A stretch of DNA of 64,000 nt, taken from assembly GCA_964019695.1 (NCBI GenBank), contig OZ026515.1, forward strand, positions 39,262,994 through 39,326,993, given 5' to 3'. The DNA is from Loripinus fragilis. Its lineage: Eukaryota > Mollusca > Bivalvia > Lucinida > Lucinidae. A program made the translations under genes and the position numbers. The notes under the pieces are model-generated. The model was given only the letters and a program-made list of their open reading frames with translations, searched no databases and had not been told where the DNA came from. This document shows, in pieces, positions 22,651 through 33,900 of this stretch. Position 1 is the first letter of the stretch. Every line of letters starts with the position of its first letter.

Positions 22651-22980
22651 ATCTATATGTCTTTGCTTTCTTCAGCAAAACTATTTATTGATAACGAGGA
22701 CAGATTAATTCTGATCATCATTTGGAAGATTCAATTTCATAAATTCGGCACTAAAAGAGTTTGGTCCCTTTTTGTTTGACATACTTATACCAGGCATACA
22801 CATTAAATGGAATACATGGAGCAAGGATACATATACTACATAATAAAATAATCAAAGAAATTTGTATACAACATAAATAATGGACGGACAACAGAAAATT
22901 TGTGATCGTTTGAACATGATAAAATTAAAAGCTTTGAAACAATACAGAGCTCACCCTTTTCCGGACATTTATGACATAAT

Positions 22981-23219
22981 TGAGCCGTGACATGTGATTT
23001 CCAACAATGTGGTATTTTGACAAGTGTAGACTCAGACAAGTCCGAGCAGCCTCCTTTTAAGCTTAGAAACTGCAAATCATTTTCAGTCAGTAATTTAACA
23101 CTCATAGAATATTCAAGCGACTAGCACAGCCTCTGATCAGTCTGCGCGTATGCGCAGGCTGGTGTGAGACTTTGCTGGTTGCACATACCACATTGTTGAA
23201 AATCTCATATCGCAGTTCA
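22981..23219 (+). mobile_element. Family D MITE
   Basis: The left end TGAGCCGTGACATGTGATTTCC, the inner hairpin TCTGCGCGTATGCGCAGGC and the right end ATCTCATATCGCAGTTCA match the copies at 10192, 13662 and 34988. Confidence 0.85.
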
Positions 23220-23249
23220 AATGTTGGCTGATTTTTCATCTGCTGATGT

Positions 23250-23410
23250 ACTTTGGTGGCCTCTATTGCAAACAATATGAACCCAGATCAGACAGCTCCT
23301 ATGATCAGGTTTCATAGTGTTTGCTTCCATGATAAAACTAGTCTTAAATGCATATGAATACATGCAGCAGGTGTAATAAGCAGGCAGCATTTTCAGAATT
23401 TAAATTACAT
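23250..23410 (-). mobile_element. Partial family E MITE
   Basis: TTGCAAACAATATGAACCCAG, GACAGCTCC, GGTTTCATAGTGTTTGCTTCC, AACTAGTCTTAAATGC and TGCAGCAGGTGTAATAAGC match the body of family E. The hairpin is shortened. Confidence 0.7.
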
Positions 23411-23554
23411 CTTTAAATATGGAATGTACCAAATACAAGCACATGGATAATTTTCTGAAAACCATATCTTACCACCACTTTTGAATGGCAATGTCTAAAT
23501 GTTTCGGAGATGGTACATGTTTCTTTCTATTAACCCTTTATAAACTAAATGAAT

Positions 23555-23750
23555 TCTTCCATCTGGTTTGATACAATGAGCATAAGATAGTTCATTGTAT
23601 ACACCAAGGGGTTGCATGTTAGAATTTCCAAATTAATAAGTACTTTAGTCCATGAAGTTCATTTTTATCTTAGCAAACATTTTGTGGTATTTCATATGGG
23701 TCTTCACTGTTTGTCAAATAACTCCGTTCGTGGTTTCCAGTATATAAAAG
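23555..23750 (-). mobile_element. Family H MITE, reverse and decayed
   Basis: ATTCTTCCATCTGGTTTGAT, TTCATTGTATACACCAAGG, ATTTCATATGGGTCTTCAC and CTGTTTGTCAAATAAC are the complement order of the copies at 19680 and 20990. Confidence 0.6.
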
Positions 23751-24087
23751 GTTAATCAAGAATATACATGTATAAGTTTTACCAAACTTTGCATCACACA
23801 GGTTAAATGCAAATATGAATTAAACCTGTGCAATGCAAAGTTTCTTAAACCTACATAAAATAGGGATCTTAAAGATACATGATTCAGAATAGCAAACAGG
23901 GAGGACCCTGATCAGACTGCTTCTGATTTGGGTCTGCACTGTATGTTTAGGCCTTAGTGCTCGAAATTTTAGAACATTTACCGTAAGTTTGTGAACCAAG
24001 ATGCCTCTAAGAAAATTTTGTAATTCAATATTAAAGTGAAAGTATGTTGCATGCACATAGACCAAAAACAAATGTCCTGGAAGCATA

Positions 24088-24224
24088 CCAACCATATAAA
24101 GTGCAGTCCCTTTATAACACACCTTATTATTACAAAAATATGGAAGCCATAACATGACCATGTTATATCCAAATCTGTGTTATAATGAGGTGTATTATAA
24201 AGGGACTGCACTGTATATGGTTGG
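24088..24224. mobile_element. TIR element J (CAGTCCCTTTATAA ends)
   Basis: CCAACCATATAAAGTGCAGTCC near 24088 is inverted against GGACTGCACTGTATATGG near 24203-24220; the pairing continues through CCTTTATAACAC...GTATTATAAAGG. The centre is AACATGACCATGTT. The interrupted copy at 44150-44422 sits beside SFXN2. Confidence 0.8.
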
Positions 24225-24779
24225 TTGGAATGTGGTCCCTGGGAGCCTATATGTTTGATGCGTAATATACTGTATGCAGAAAAAATCTATTCCACAAATG
24301 AGACTTGTAAATATTAAGAAAATATTATGAGGAGCGTTCAAAAAGAGTTGCTTATATTGTTGCTTGTAACGCATGTAAAACTTGAGTAAACTTGATACAC
24401 ATTTGTAATGAGCAATTCAATACCTACACAATGAACTTAACTTAGAAAACAGGCGATCTTGCTATTGGGTTCAATAGCTCTGTACAGCCCCATATTTTAG
24501 TATTATTTCAATTAGAAGAAAATGAATACTATAGATTACAGTATCCGATATGTAAGTGCAATGTCACCACCTTCGTTAAAAATCTCATAGTTTCATAGGT
24601 TACACAAAATATTTCAAAATGCAATAAAATAATTATGATAATAAATAATACAGAAGGCTGTTTTCAACTATTAAACATGATTGATGGGATACTGTGAAGT
24701 GACCTACTAACAAGACTTAGAAAGCCCAGATCAGCATGAAGAGATCAGAAAAATACTATTTTAACCCTTAACAGGCTGA

Positions 24780-24850
24780 ACTGGTATGAAAACGCTGTAG
24801 ATTGAGATACGCTGGCTTCTGAGATCCACACTATTTTCCACTCTGCTCGA
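24780..24850 (-). mobile_element. Decayed family F element
   Basis: AAAACGCTGTAGATTGAGATAC, GCTGGCTTCTGAGATCCACAC and TATTTTCCACTCTGCTCGAAA resemble the copies at 32740 and 60910. Confidence 0.45.
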
Positions 24851-24863
24851 AAATAAATGATCA

Positions 24864-25122
24864 TAAGGCCAAATAAAAAATAAGTGTGTTTCGGGTTACG
24901 GGTCTGAAAATTTTAGGTAGGGTAGGCACGCATATTTTTTTTATAAATTATATTTTTTCTGGAAAAAAATATAATTTTATGCATTTCGAAAGGCATTTTG
25001 CCTTTCAAAATGCATAAAATTATATTTCTATTCCAGAAATCTGCAGAAAATTCTAGGTTTCACAAATAAATTTAGGTAGGGTCAGGTTACCCAAAACAGA
25101 TGTATTTTTAAATTTGGCCTAA
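24864..25122. mobile_element. TAAGGCCAAAT-ended hairpin element
   Basis: TAAGGCCAAATAAAAA at the left is inverted against TTTTTAAATTTGGCCTA at the right. The middle is a strong hairpin: TATAATTTTATGCATTTCGA, then AAGGCATTTTGCC, then the complement to about 25027. The ends resemble those of the element at 42984. Confidence 0.8.
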
Positions 25123-25217
25123 CTGGAATCTTGCAAATTGATGGTTTAAAAAATATGGAGGAGTGTAGTACACGTACATAAAAATATCCAGCAAAAAAAG
25201 GACCAGCATGGTAAGAA

Positions 25218-25441
25218 TTAACCTTTAATGCGCCAATCGCAACAAAAGTCCTCAGCTTTTCTCGCCTGCTGAAATGTTTAAGAAGCCTCTATAGCAAACA
25301 GTGTGAACCCAGTCTGTTCTGGGTACATGCTGTTTGCTTCTATACTCAATCCGTCAGTATTGTTAGGCAATTATTTGCAGCAGACCACTTCAGCAGACAA
25401 CATTTTCAGATGCATTCTTTTCTTGGGGCTTTAAGGATTAA
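25218..25441 (+). mobile_element. Family C MITE
   Basis: Ends TTAACCTTTAATGCGCCAATC and TTTAAGGATTAA. The core is partly deleted: GTGTGAACCCAG is followed directly by TCTGTTCTGGGTACATGC. Confidence 0.85.
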
Positions 25442-25744
25442 TGTCACAAAATATTCCTTTCTCAAGCTCATTGGTAGGTTAAGGGTTGAATAATATCGAT
25501 ATGAACAATTACAAGGCACAACATCACATGATCACTGGACGGAACAACAAATTATGAGGTCAAGTATTTCATCCATATCCTACATTGCTTTGTTCTATGG
25601 CATCTCATCTGGATCTACACTTTTTATCAGTGTTTCTCAGAGCAAATATGTCATAAATTCATTATATTTATGCAGTGTTTCAACATTTCACAAACTATGC
25701 AATCTGTTACTACTATCTTCATCTAACATAGAGCCAAATAAACC

Positions 25745-25935
25745 AAAAAATTTAGCGTAAATATGTAATTACTTTCTTATCCATCAATCTAAACATGTGT
25801 TTTGGGTACTCAAAAGAACCGTTTCATTGAGACGGTTCTTTTGAGTACCCACAACATATGTTTTGGTAGAGAAATAAGAAAATCCATTTTTAATTACACT
25901 TATCTTAATGCCTTAATAGTATCTAAAATTTTGTT
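25745..25935 (-). mobile_element. Family A MITE
   Basis: The core AGAACCGTTTCATTGAGACG GTTCT is flanked by ATGTGTTTTGGGTACTCAAA and TTGAGTACCCACAACATATG. GCGTAAATATGTAATTAC lies to the left and AATTACACTTATC to the right. Confidence 0.85.
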
Positions 25936-26109
25936 TATCAAATTTTGGGTAAACAAATAGCAAATACATAGAACATAGCCAAATTGCTCCTTTAGGAGCA
26001 ATCTGCAGTATTCCTACTCTGGTTGCCAAAGTCATTTTGTAAAAAAAAATCCCAAAGCAATCAAAATTTTAGAACACTTATCATAAACACTGAAACACTT
26101 GAACACACC

Positions 26110-26300
26110 TCAGATCCAGAAAAGGAATAATCTTGAGTGTAAAAATTCAATCATTTTCTTATCCATCAGTCTTAACATGTTTTAGATGCTAAAAATAACC
26201 ATTTCAAGGAGATAGTTCTTTTGAGTACCCTGAACAAATATTTTGGTTGAAAAATGAGAAAATGAATCAATAATTACCCACTCTTACTGTAGGCTTGCAC
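26110..26300 (-). mobile_element. Decayed family A MITE
   Basis: TTTCTTATCCATCAGTCTTAAC, ATAACCATTTCAAGGAGATAG, TTTTGAGTACCCTGAAC and AATTACCCACTCTTAC keep the family A order with many changes. Confidence 0.7.
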
Positions 26301-26439
26301 ACCTCATATGTGATATGAATATGTGATTTGAAGCAAAACTGGAATGTCATTTATTCATGTAGCTCCGTACAAAAACAAGGTTTCCCATACTGAAGCTCAT
26401 GTGATTCTTACCCATGTAATCACAGAAACACTACAGGCT

Positions 26440-26653
26440 TTAACTCATTGCCTACTAGGTAATTTTTCATGCTTTTTTGTTGTCGGCTAATTTTTTTATC
26501 AAAATCAACTTTTTGGAAAAATTCTTTCAGGAATACCATCAGAGTGACAAACAGTTTGGATCCAGATCAGGCCTGACCTTTTGTCAGGCCTGATCTGGGT
26601 CCAAATTGTTTGCAAAGGTTATCAGCAGAAGACACAAGTAGGCAAGGAGTTAA
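26440..26653 (+). mobile_element. Family B MITE, TTAA-flanked
   Basis: Left end TTAACTCATTGCCTACTAGG; core AAACAGTTTGGATCCAGATC, AGGCCTGACCTTTTGTCAGGCCT, then the complement; right end GTAGGCAAGGAGTTAA. Confidence 0.88.
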
Positions 26654-26805
26654 TATTATAAAATGAACCCTTGAGCATATGATGACAACAAGTATCAAAG
26701 ACTGCATAATCATGCAGAGCTGATTAGAAATGTCAGAAACGTTATCTTTCATCAAACAAGTCAGCTTACTTGAACATGGTAGTTATCACATAGGAGAACA
26801 GCTAA

Positions 26806-27496
26806 TAGGGCTGCCACGTTTACGATATTTGGTAAACATTTACACGAGTTCCAGTAACCGAAACGATGCCCTTTACACAAAACTTCCAGATTGATTTTTT
26901 TCATTATGCAGATCAGTAAAATCACCAATATTTTCCCCCCAAAAAATCTTTGAAAAATGTACCTAGTGTGAATACTCAAAATTGTTTGGTTGTGTGTTGT
27001 GATAGAACTCATTTCAAGTAATTGAAGCGATTGAAACATGTGCAGACTTGTACATTACCGATATTTTTTCAGTTGCAAGTGTATAATTAATGAGTTGACA
27101 CAGACAAGATGTATATGCCAGTGGTCACGTACGCATCAAAATACACGCCGACAGGAAGAAAAAAAATGCCTTCACGTAACTGTTAAAAATGCAGGAATAT
27201 AATTGCTCTAAGCAGTTACCAGGTGAGACAATATTCAGGACATTTTTATGGCCCACTTAGCATGTCAGTCATAATTCTAGTTGCAGTAGATACCGTATCT
27301 GAGAAAACAAACTGATTGATGATCCAGATCTATCGGGATGTGACATCACTTTTTAAGAGAATATTTTTCATTAGGAAATGCTATTAATAAACCACGACGC
27401 TGGTCATATGCTAAAGTTCGTGTAAACGGTAGCCCAATATTGTAAATGTTTATTGCAAAAACACGAAACAGTACTGTTTACAAGGTGGCAGCCCTA
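26806..27496. mobile_element. Non-autonomous hAT-like element, 691 bp
   Basis: TAGGGCTGCCACGTTTACG at the left is inverted against GTTTACAAGGTGGCAGCCCTA at the right. The flanks are ACAGCTAA (26798-26805) and CCAGCTAA (27497-27504), an 8-bp target-site duplication with one mismatch. Eight-bp duplications and this TIR style point to hAT (inference). The inside has no transposase frame. Confidence 0.8.
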
Positions 27497-27932
27497 CCAG
27501 CTAATGACCAATGACAAAGGCTTTGACATCTTTGCGTTTTGTCAAAGCATTTGCTTCTTCCACACTCAAGGTATAGAAGATGGTCGAGATTCAGACCTCA
27601 AATCTGACACCAAGTCTCTCTGAGTATTTATTGCCGGATTTGAAGTAGTATTTGCCATAAATAACCAGACAGACCTATTGGGTAGTCCAATGGGCTCATT
27701 CAAAGAAGCCGTCTGATCTAGATCGCACTGATTGTCTAGGACTAGTGTTTTCGAAACTTTAGAACATTTACCATAGTTCTAGTCATTGACCTTTGCTGCC
27801 CACTTATGCTCGGAGGGTCCTAATCAGAAGTGCGGGCTCACTATAAAGAATTAGTAAGACCATAATGTAAGCATGATGGTGGATTTCAGGTGGTCGAAGA
27901 TGATAGTTGTGTGTGTGAGACTAGTCATCAGA

Positions 27933-27986
27933 TCATTTCTTCTTCCCTTTGCTTGATATCTGTTTCATTGCCCAGTCCATACCATC
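27933..27986 (-). CDS. ARL3: ARL3 exon 6 (C-terminus, stop)
   Basis: After a TTTTTAG acceptor it encodes [17 protein letters not shown] and the TGA at 27933-27935. The human equivalent is DGMNWVCKNVNAKKK. Confidence 0.93.
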   Translation of the reverse strand, partial: DGMDWAMKQISSKGKKK

Positions 27987-30900
27987 CTAAAAATAGAAAG
28001 AAGTTGGGATGAGTGGATTCACCTGAACTATATCAGATTGTCAAACAGTTTGGATCCAGATCAGACACTTTGTTTGCTTTCAGGAACACTGTTTGGATCC
28101 AGGTCAAGCTCAACATCCTGTCACGCCTGATCTGGGTCCCAACAGTTTTTAAAGGTTATCAGCAGATGGCAATAGTTGCTGATAGCAAGGAAAGACCTAA
28201 TAATGATGTGAATAAATGTATCATTCATATGTATTGATGTGGTATATGGATACTCGACTCTAGGAACAAATAGTCCATGTATTATTGTAAGTGGGTGGAA
28301 TTTCCTTTTATTACCTATAAATGAACTGTCCGTTTTCTGGCTATCTGATAAGAGAAATCCGGATCAACGAACTGAGCTTTTCTGATTCCGTATCACTATC
28401 CTTTAAAACGAGGCTAACATTGATTTCCTGTTTTTGCGGTGACACTACGTAAAATATAATGTGACGTCAAGAAACTTCACGTTATGGCAAACGTTCCCGC
28501 AATTTTTTGGGAGTAAAGACCAATACAGGTTATAATGTCAGAAAAAAGTATATAATAAACATATTATCATAATAGTAACTTAATCTGGGGCACAGTATCA
28601 CGTCTCATGGATGAGGCCATATCGTTGGATCTCGAGTGATCTGATGATATGACCTCATCCACTCGACATGATACAGTACGCCACATCAAGTTACTATTAT
28701 GATAATGTGTATGTCCCTCAACAGTACAAATTATTGGATACTTTTTCTCCCAACTTTGTGATTTTTCAGAAAGATTTGTTGTTGGAATTTTGCTCATCTT
28801 GCAATAAAAATCAGATTATCTTGCTGTTGATGACATCAGAGAAGTAAGTTCACCGACTAATTTTTCAGATGCAGTAATTTGTAAACATAGTAAAGCACTC
28901 CAAAACGAAAGCAAATAGCATTTCAAGCATCCTTTTTTTAAATTGCGGTCAGAAATATCAGTATCTATTGGTATAAACTTCATGGCATCAAAATACGCCA
29001 AAAGTGTGTGTTACATTACCAGACATTTTAGTGATGTCAGTAGCATTTTTGAGATCATTCTTTGATACGAAACATTGAGCCAACTTTCTGAGAGATCTGT
29101 GCAATTGCTCTTCGCTAATGACATACAGGACTTTAGTTAAGAGTGCCTAACGAAAATTTAATTTTCTTATTTCTCAACCAAAACATATGTTGTGGGTACT
29201 CAAAAGAACCGTCTCAATGAGACAGTTCTTTTTGAGCACCCAAAACATATGTTAAAACTTATGCATAAGAAAATATTAACATTTTTACGCTGAAAATTTT
29301 TGTTAATCTAAACCTTTGTGACATAAATATGTTTTCTTGTAAATTTGAGTAGAACAACACTTACCCGTACACCTTCCTGTTCAGTTGCAATACAAGGTTG
29401 TATCTGCCAAGCTCTGTCTCTTATACCATTTAAATTTAAACCATCTGATACCTCTACCGCTGACGCTGCATTCATTAAATCCTGTTTGTTGGCGTATACT
29501 AACAGAGGGACTCCACTTAATTTAGGTTCGTCTAATAATTCAACTAATTCCTGGAACGAAAAACATCAACATTTCTAGACATCCAGTATGAATCTGATCT
29601 CGATCCAAAAAACTGTTTGACACTCAAAGAATATATTTGAGGAAAGTAATGTTGAAAATGTCTGAAGCATGCAGAGTTAAAAGATGATCACAGTTAGGTG
29701 ATGTAGTTCTATACTCATTGGAAGTGTCTCATCTAGATGCTTCAAAAATAAGTATCACAACCAATGGTTCAGTCTGTGTTCTAAGAGAAAGCAGATGTCA
29801 ATCCCCACCCCGACTGTCCTTCATCTAAACCAGTGTACAATGCCCATTCGCCCAGCAATTATAAAGACAAGCAAGTTTTGGCCTACAATTGACAGTTTAT
29901 GTCCAACAGTGACCTTGAAAATTGGGTTATGGTTACCAAAGCCTACTTGACTCTTCATTATGGCCAAATGTTATATCCCAGCAAATTGGTTAAAATCTGC
30001 CTGCTGTTTCTTGAAATGTTGCGTACAATCACACTGCTTAAGGACACAACATAAGGTCTCCAGTGAGCCTCGATCTAGCAACCATTCAATCCCAAGTTTA
30101 ACACTCTATCAACTGAGCCACTGCTCTCCTCTATCTAGTGGTGCAATTTCATCATTAATAATATGATTTTTGTAGCTGCATTTAGACTCATTAACTCTTT
30201 ACATGCTGGGTAATTTTTCATGCTTTTTAGTCGTCTGCTGATTTTTTCAAAATCAGCTTTTTCGAAAAAATCTTCAGGAATACCATCAAAGTGTCAAACA
30301 ATTTGGATCCAGATCAGGCCCAACATTTTGTCGGGCCTGATCTGGGCCCAAATTGTTTGCAAAGGTTTTCAGCAGACACATATGCTGGGAAATTTTTGGG
30401 TGATATTTTGTTGGTGCATTTCTAACTAAAGTATTTTTTTTCTTTTTAAAAAGCCTTAGATTATAATCAGAGTGTCGAACAGTTCGGATCATAATTCATT
30501 GGGCCTGATCGATCCTGGTCCAAACACTGGATGAAAACAATAAGGATCCTACATTAATTGAAAAGTGGGCAAAGAATTTGGTATATATTCTAAGTACAGT
30601 GCGTTCATTAGGTCGACCATGGTGTCTATCTTCTTAATGCAGATATTAAGAATGAAAATTGCAATCACTCAATGTCCTCAAAAATCTAATTCTAGGACTT
30701 GTACTTTGAAATTCTGAATTTGACAAAAGGTATATCCCCATCTTCTAAGAGGTGAACTGCAATACCAATGTATGGTTCAGGAATTTAGTTAAGAGTGCGT
30801 AACGAAAATTTAATTTTCTTATTTCTCAACCAAAACATATGTTGTGGGCACTCAAAAGAACCGTCTCAATGAGACGGTTCTTTTGAGCACCCAAAACATT

Positions 30901-33900
30901 TGTTAAAACTGATGGGTAAGAAAATAATTACATTTTTACGCTGAACATTTTTGTTTATCTAAACCTGTGATGTTTATTAGAGAATATATGGTAATATATA
31001 ATACTTGTTAAGGTTTTATGACCAACTCACCTCACCGGTTTCTTCAAATCTTTTTCTATCTGAACTATCAATCACATATATCTGCAAAATAAACATAAGA
31101 GAGTTTAACCCTTAAAGCACCAAGAAAAAAATGCATCTGAAAATGTCGTCTGCTGAAGTCGTATGCTGCAAAAATTTGCCTAATATTACTGACCAATTAA
31201 GTATAGAAGAAAACAGCGTGGACCCAGAACAGACTGCTCCTATAGGAGCAGACTGTTCTTGCCATAGAGGCTTTTTAAACATTTCAGCAGACGAGAAAAG
31301 CAGACGACTTTTGTTGCGTTCGGCGCATTAAGGGTTAATTCAAAGTACAAACATGTTTTGACAGTATGAACGATGTAAACTTAATGTTTCTCAAATCTCT
31401 TACCCAATATTTTGGGCTCTGACAGTTATTTTTTTTACATTCAATCAATACAGTAAATGTTCTAAAATTTTAAACTCTTGTTGTAAACCTCATAATGAAG
31501 GATCAGTCTTTGTACTTTATCAAACAGTATAACATAGCTAATGTTATTCCAACTATAGAAATAAATTTGTAATTGTATTGTATCTGGGTCTTCACTGTTT
31601 GCCAAAGCACCTGTTTACCTGTATCCAGAATGAAAAGGGTCAAGTACAAAATAGATCTGAAAGGGCATTACATGGGTGAAAGTTCAAAATTTCCAAAATC
31701 CTGAACTTTAGAAATTTAAATTTTTAAACCTGCTAGATGCCTACAAAAATGAATAATTTCAAGTTTAAATGTTAAATGTGTTTAGATAATCTAAAAATTA
31801 ATCAGAGAAGCTACTGTTATCTCTCTAATTCAGCATTTTGAGGCCGACTTTCTGTGGAAAGTCGGCCTCAAAATCCTGAATTCAAAACTTTCACCCATGG
31901 TATTAGCAAATAGTGCAGATCAAGAACAGACATCGCATAATTTGGTCTGAACAAAGCCTACAATTTTAGAATTAAAAATGGTTCTCTGTAGAACACGCCT
32001 ACCAAACGATCCAATGCTTAACATATGGTTGAATATTAAAAATAATTGCTCCAGGAAGAGAATCCAAAATTGGGGACTGTCATGGGACAGCCTATGCATT
32101 CCTACGTTTGTGGTATAAATTTGAGGTCATAAAGTTCTCTCATTTTGGCCAATTTACTTTTCACGTAAAATAGGTGTACCAGAATTTGACAGGAAAGTGT
32201 TTATCACGCGAAAAGTAAATATGACCTAAAGAGAATACTTTCTGAGCTCATATTTATACCACGAACGTAGGAATCCATAGGCTGTTGCATGACATTCCCC
32301 GATTTTTGATTTACTTCATAGAGCAGTTGTTTTTCAAATTCAACCAGATGTTGAGCATTGAAAAACGGCATAAACAAACAGCGCCGACCCAGATCAGACT
32401 GCTTCAGAGGAAGCTGTTTGATCAGGGACTTCCCTGTTTGAAAGTCTCACAAGCATCTTGTGAATTTCCTGCATTTTATTGAGGAGGGAAGAGAAAAAGT
32501 GTTAAAGTAAAGTATATGTAAAGTAGAATGGTCAACTAGACAACAGGGAAAAATGTATAATAGTCTGAAGAAATAAAACCACTTACTAAAACATCTGTAT
32601 TTTCAAAGTAATTTTTCCAATAAGGTCTAATTTTTCTTTGTCCTCCTATATCCCATACATTGAGTCTGAACCCTGCAGATTGCACTGTTTTGATGTTAAA
32701 ACCCTGAAAATAAATAAGGCAACATTGATCATTGTCCCATTGAAGCTGAATACATCTCCTGGAAAACAATGTAGATCGAGATCGACTGGCTCCTGAAGAA
32801 GCTAGTCGATCAGGATCCACACTGTTTTCACTTTAGCATGTGCAGGGTTTTCCCTTCAAAAAAATTTTCAGGGGTCATTGTGACCCCCAGGTAGTTGACT
32901 TTGGGGGTCATTTTCAATTTGAGAGGGTCACATACTGATCTCTTACAGGATATACTGGTAGTATCATTATAAATGTCACTTGTTAGACTAGTGCTTTCTC
33001 ATTTTGTTTTATTACTGTTAAGTCTGCATGCTCGGCCCAGGTTGCGATTCGTCAGAGTCATCGCTATCTCTTTTTCGTTTTTCGGTTGCAGACGAGAAAA
33101 ACGACATCAATTTTGACTGTGACATTTTCATAGACTGGTCTATCGCATATCAATAGTGTATGCATAAAATCTGTTGCTTAGAAGCGAAGAATTGGACGCT
33201 GACACAGTCCACAGTTTCGTCCCCAATATCGGCGATTCGGACCCAAGTTCGCATTGTACTTACTCGAAGATAACAAATGGCGCCGACGTCGATCTGAATC
33301 ATTCGTTTTAAAAGCAAGTGCTGCGCACACAGCTTTGCGTCCACCATGACGCAGTAGTGATAGTTATTTGGGTCATTTGGTCCAAATGTGCGTCAAAACG
33401 CACAAAAATGCGCGTCATGGAAAACCCTGCATGTGTATATGTTGTAATAAAATATAATCATGCAATTGAACTTGATGGGAAAAAAATGTGGATGTGACAT
33501 AATTTGTTCAGCAGGACAACAGTTAACCCTTAAAGCGCCAAGAAAGAATGCATCTGAAAAATTAAGTCTGCTGAAGTCGTCTGCTGCAAATAATTGCCTT
33601 ACATTACTGACTAATTAAGTATAGAAGCAAATAGCGTGGACCCAGAACAGACTGCTCCTGTAGGAGCAGTCTGATCTGGGTCCATACTGTTTGCCATAGA
33701 GGCTTCTTAAACATTTCAGCACACGAAAAAGCAGACGACTTGGCGCATTTAAGGGTTAAATGACCTAAATTAGAAAAAATGCATTCTTGCATGTGCAATT
33801 TCATATAGTTATCTGTTGCTATTACATGTACAATAGTAGAGACAGTAATTACAGTGATCTAGCATTAGACTGACTGAGATACAATAAAACAAATTCTAAC

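Noticed and set aside
33030..33420. CG-containing patch as a promoter
   Set aside because: It lies inside the 587-bp TIR element with CATGTG flanks, in an ARL3 intron, so it most likely reflects the element.
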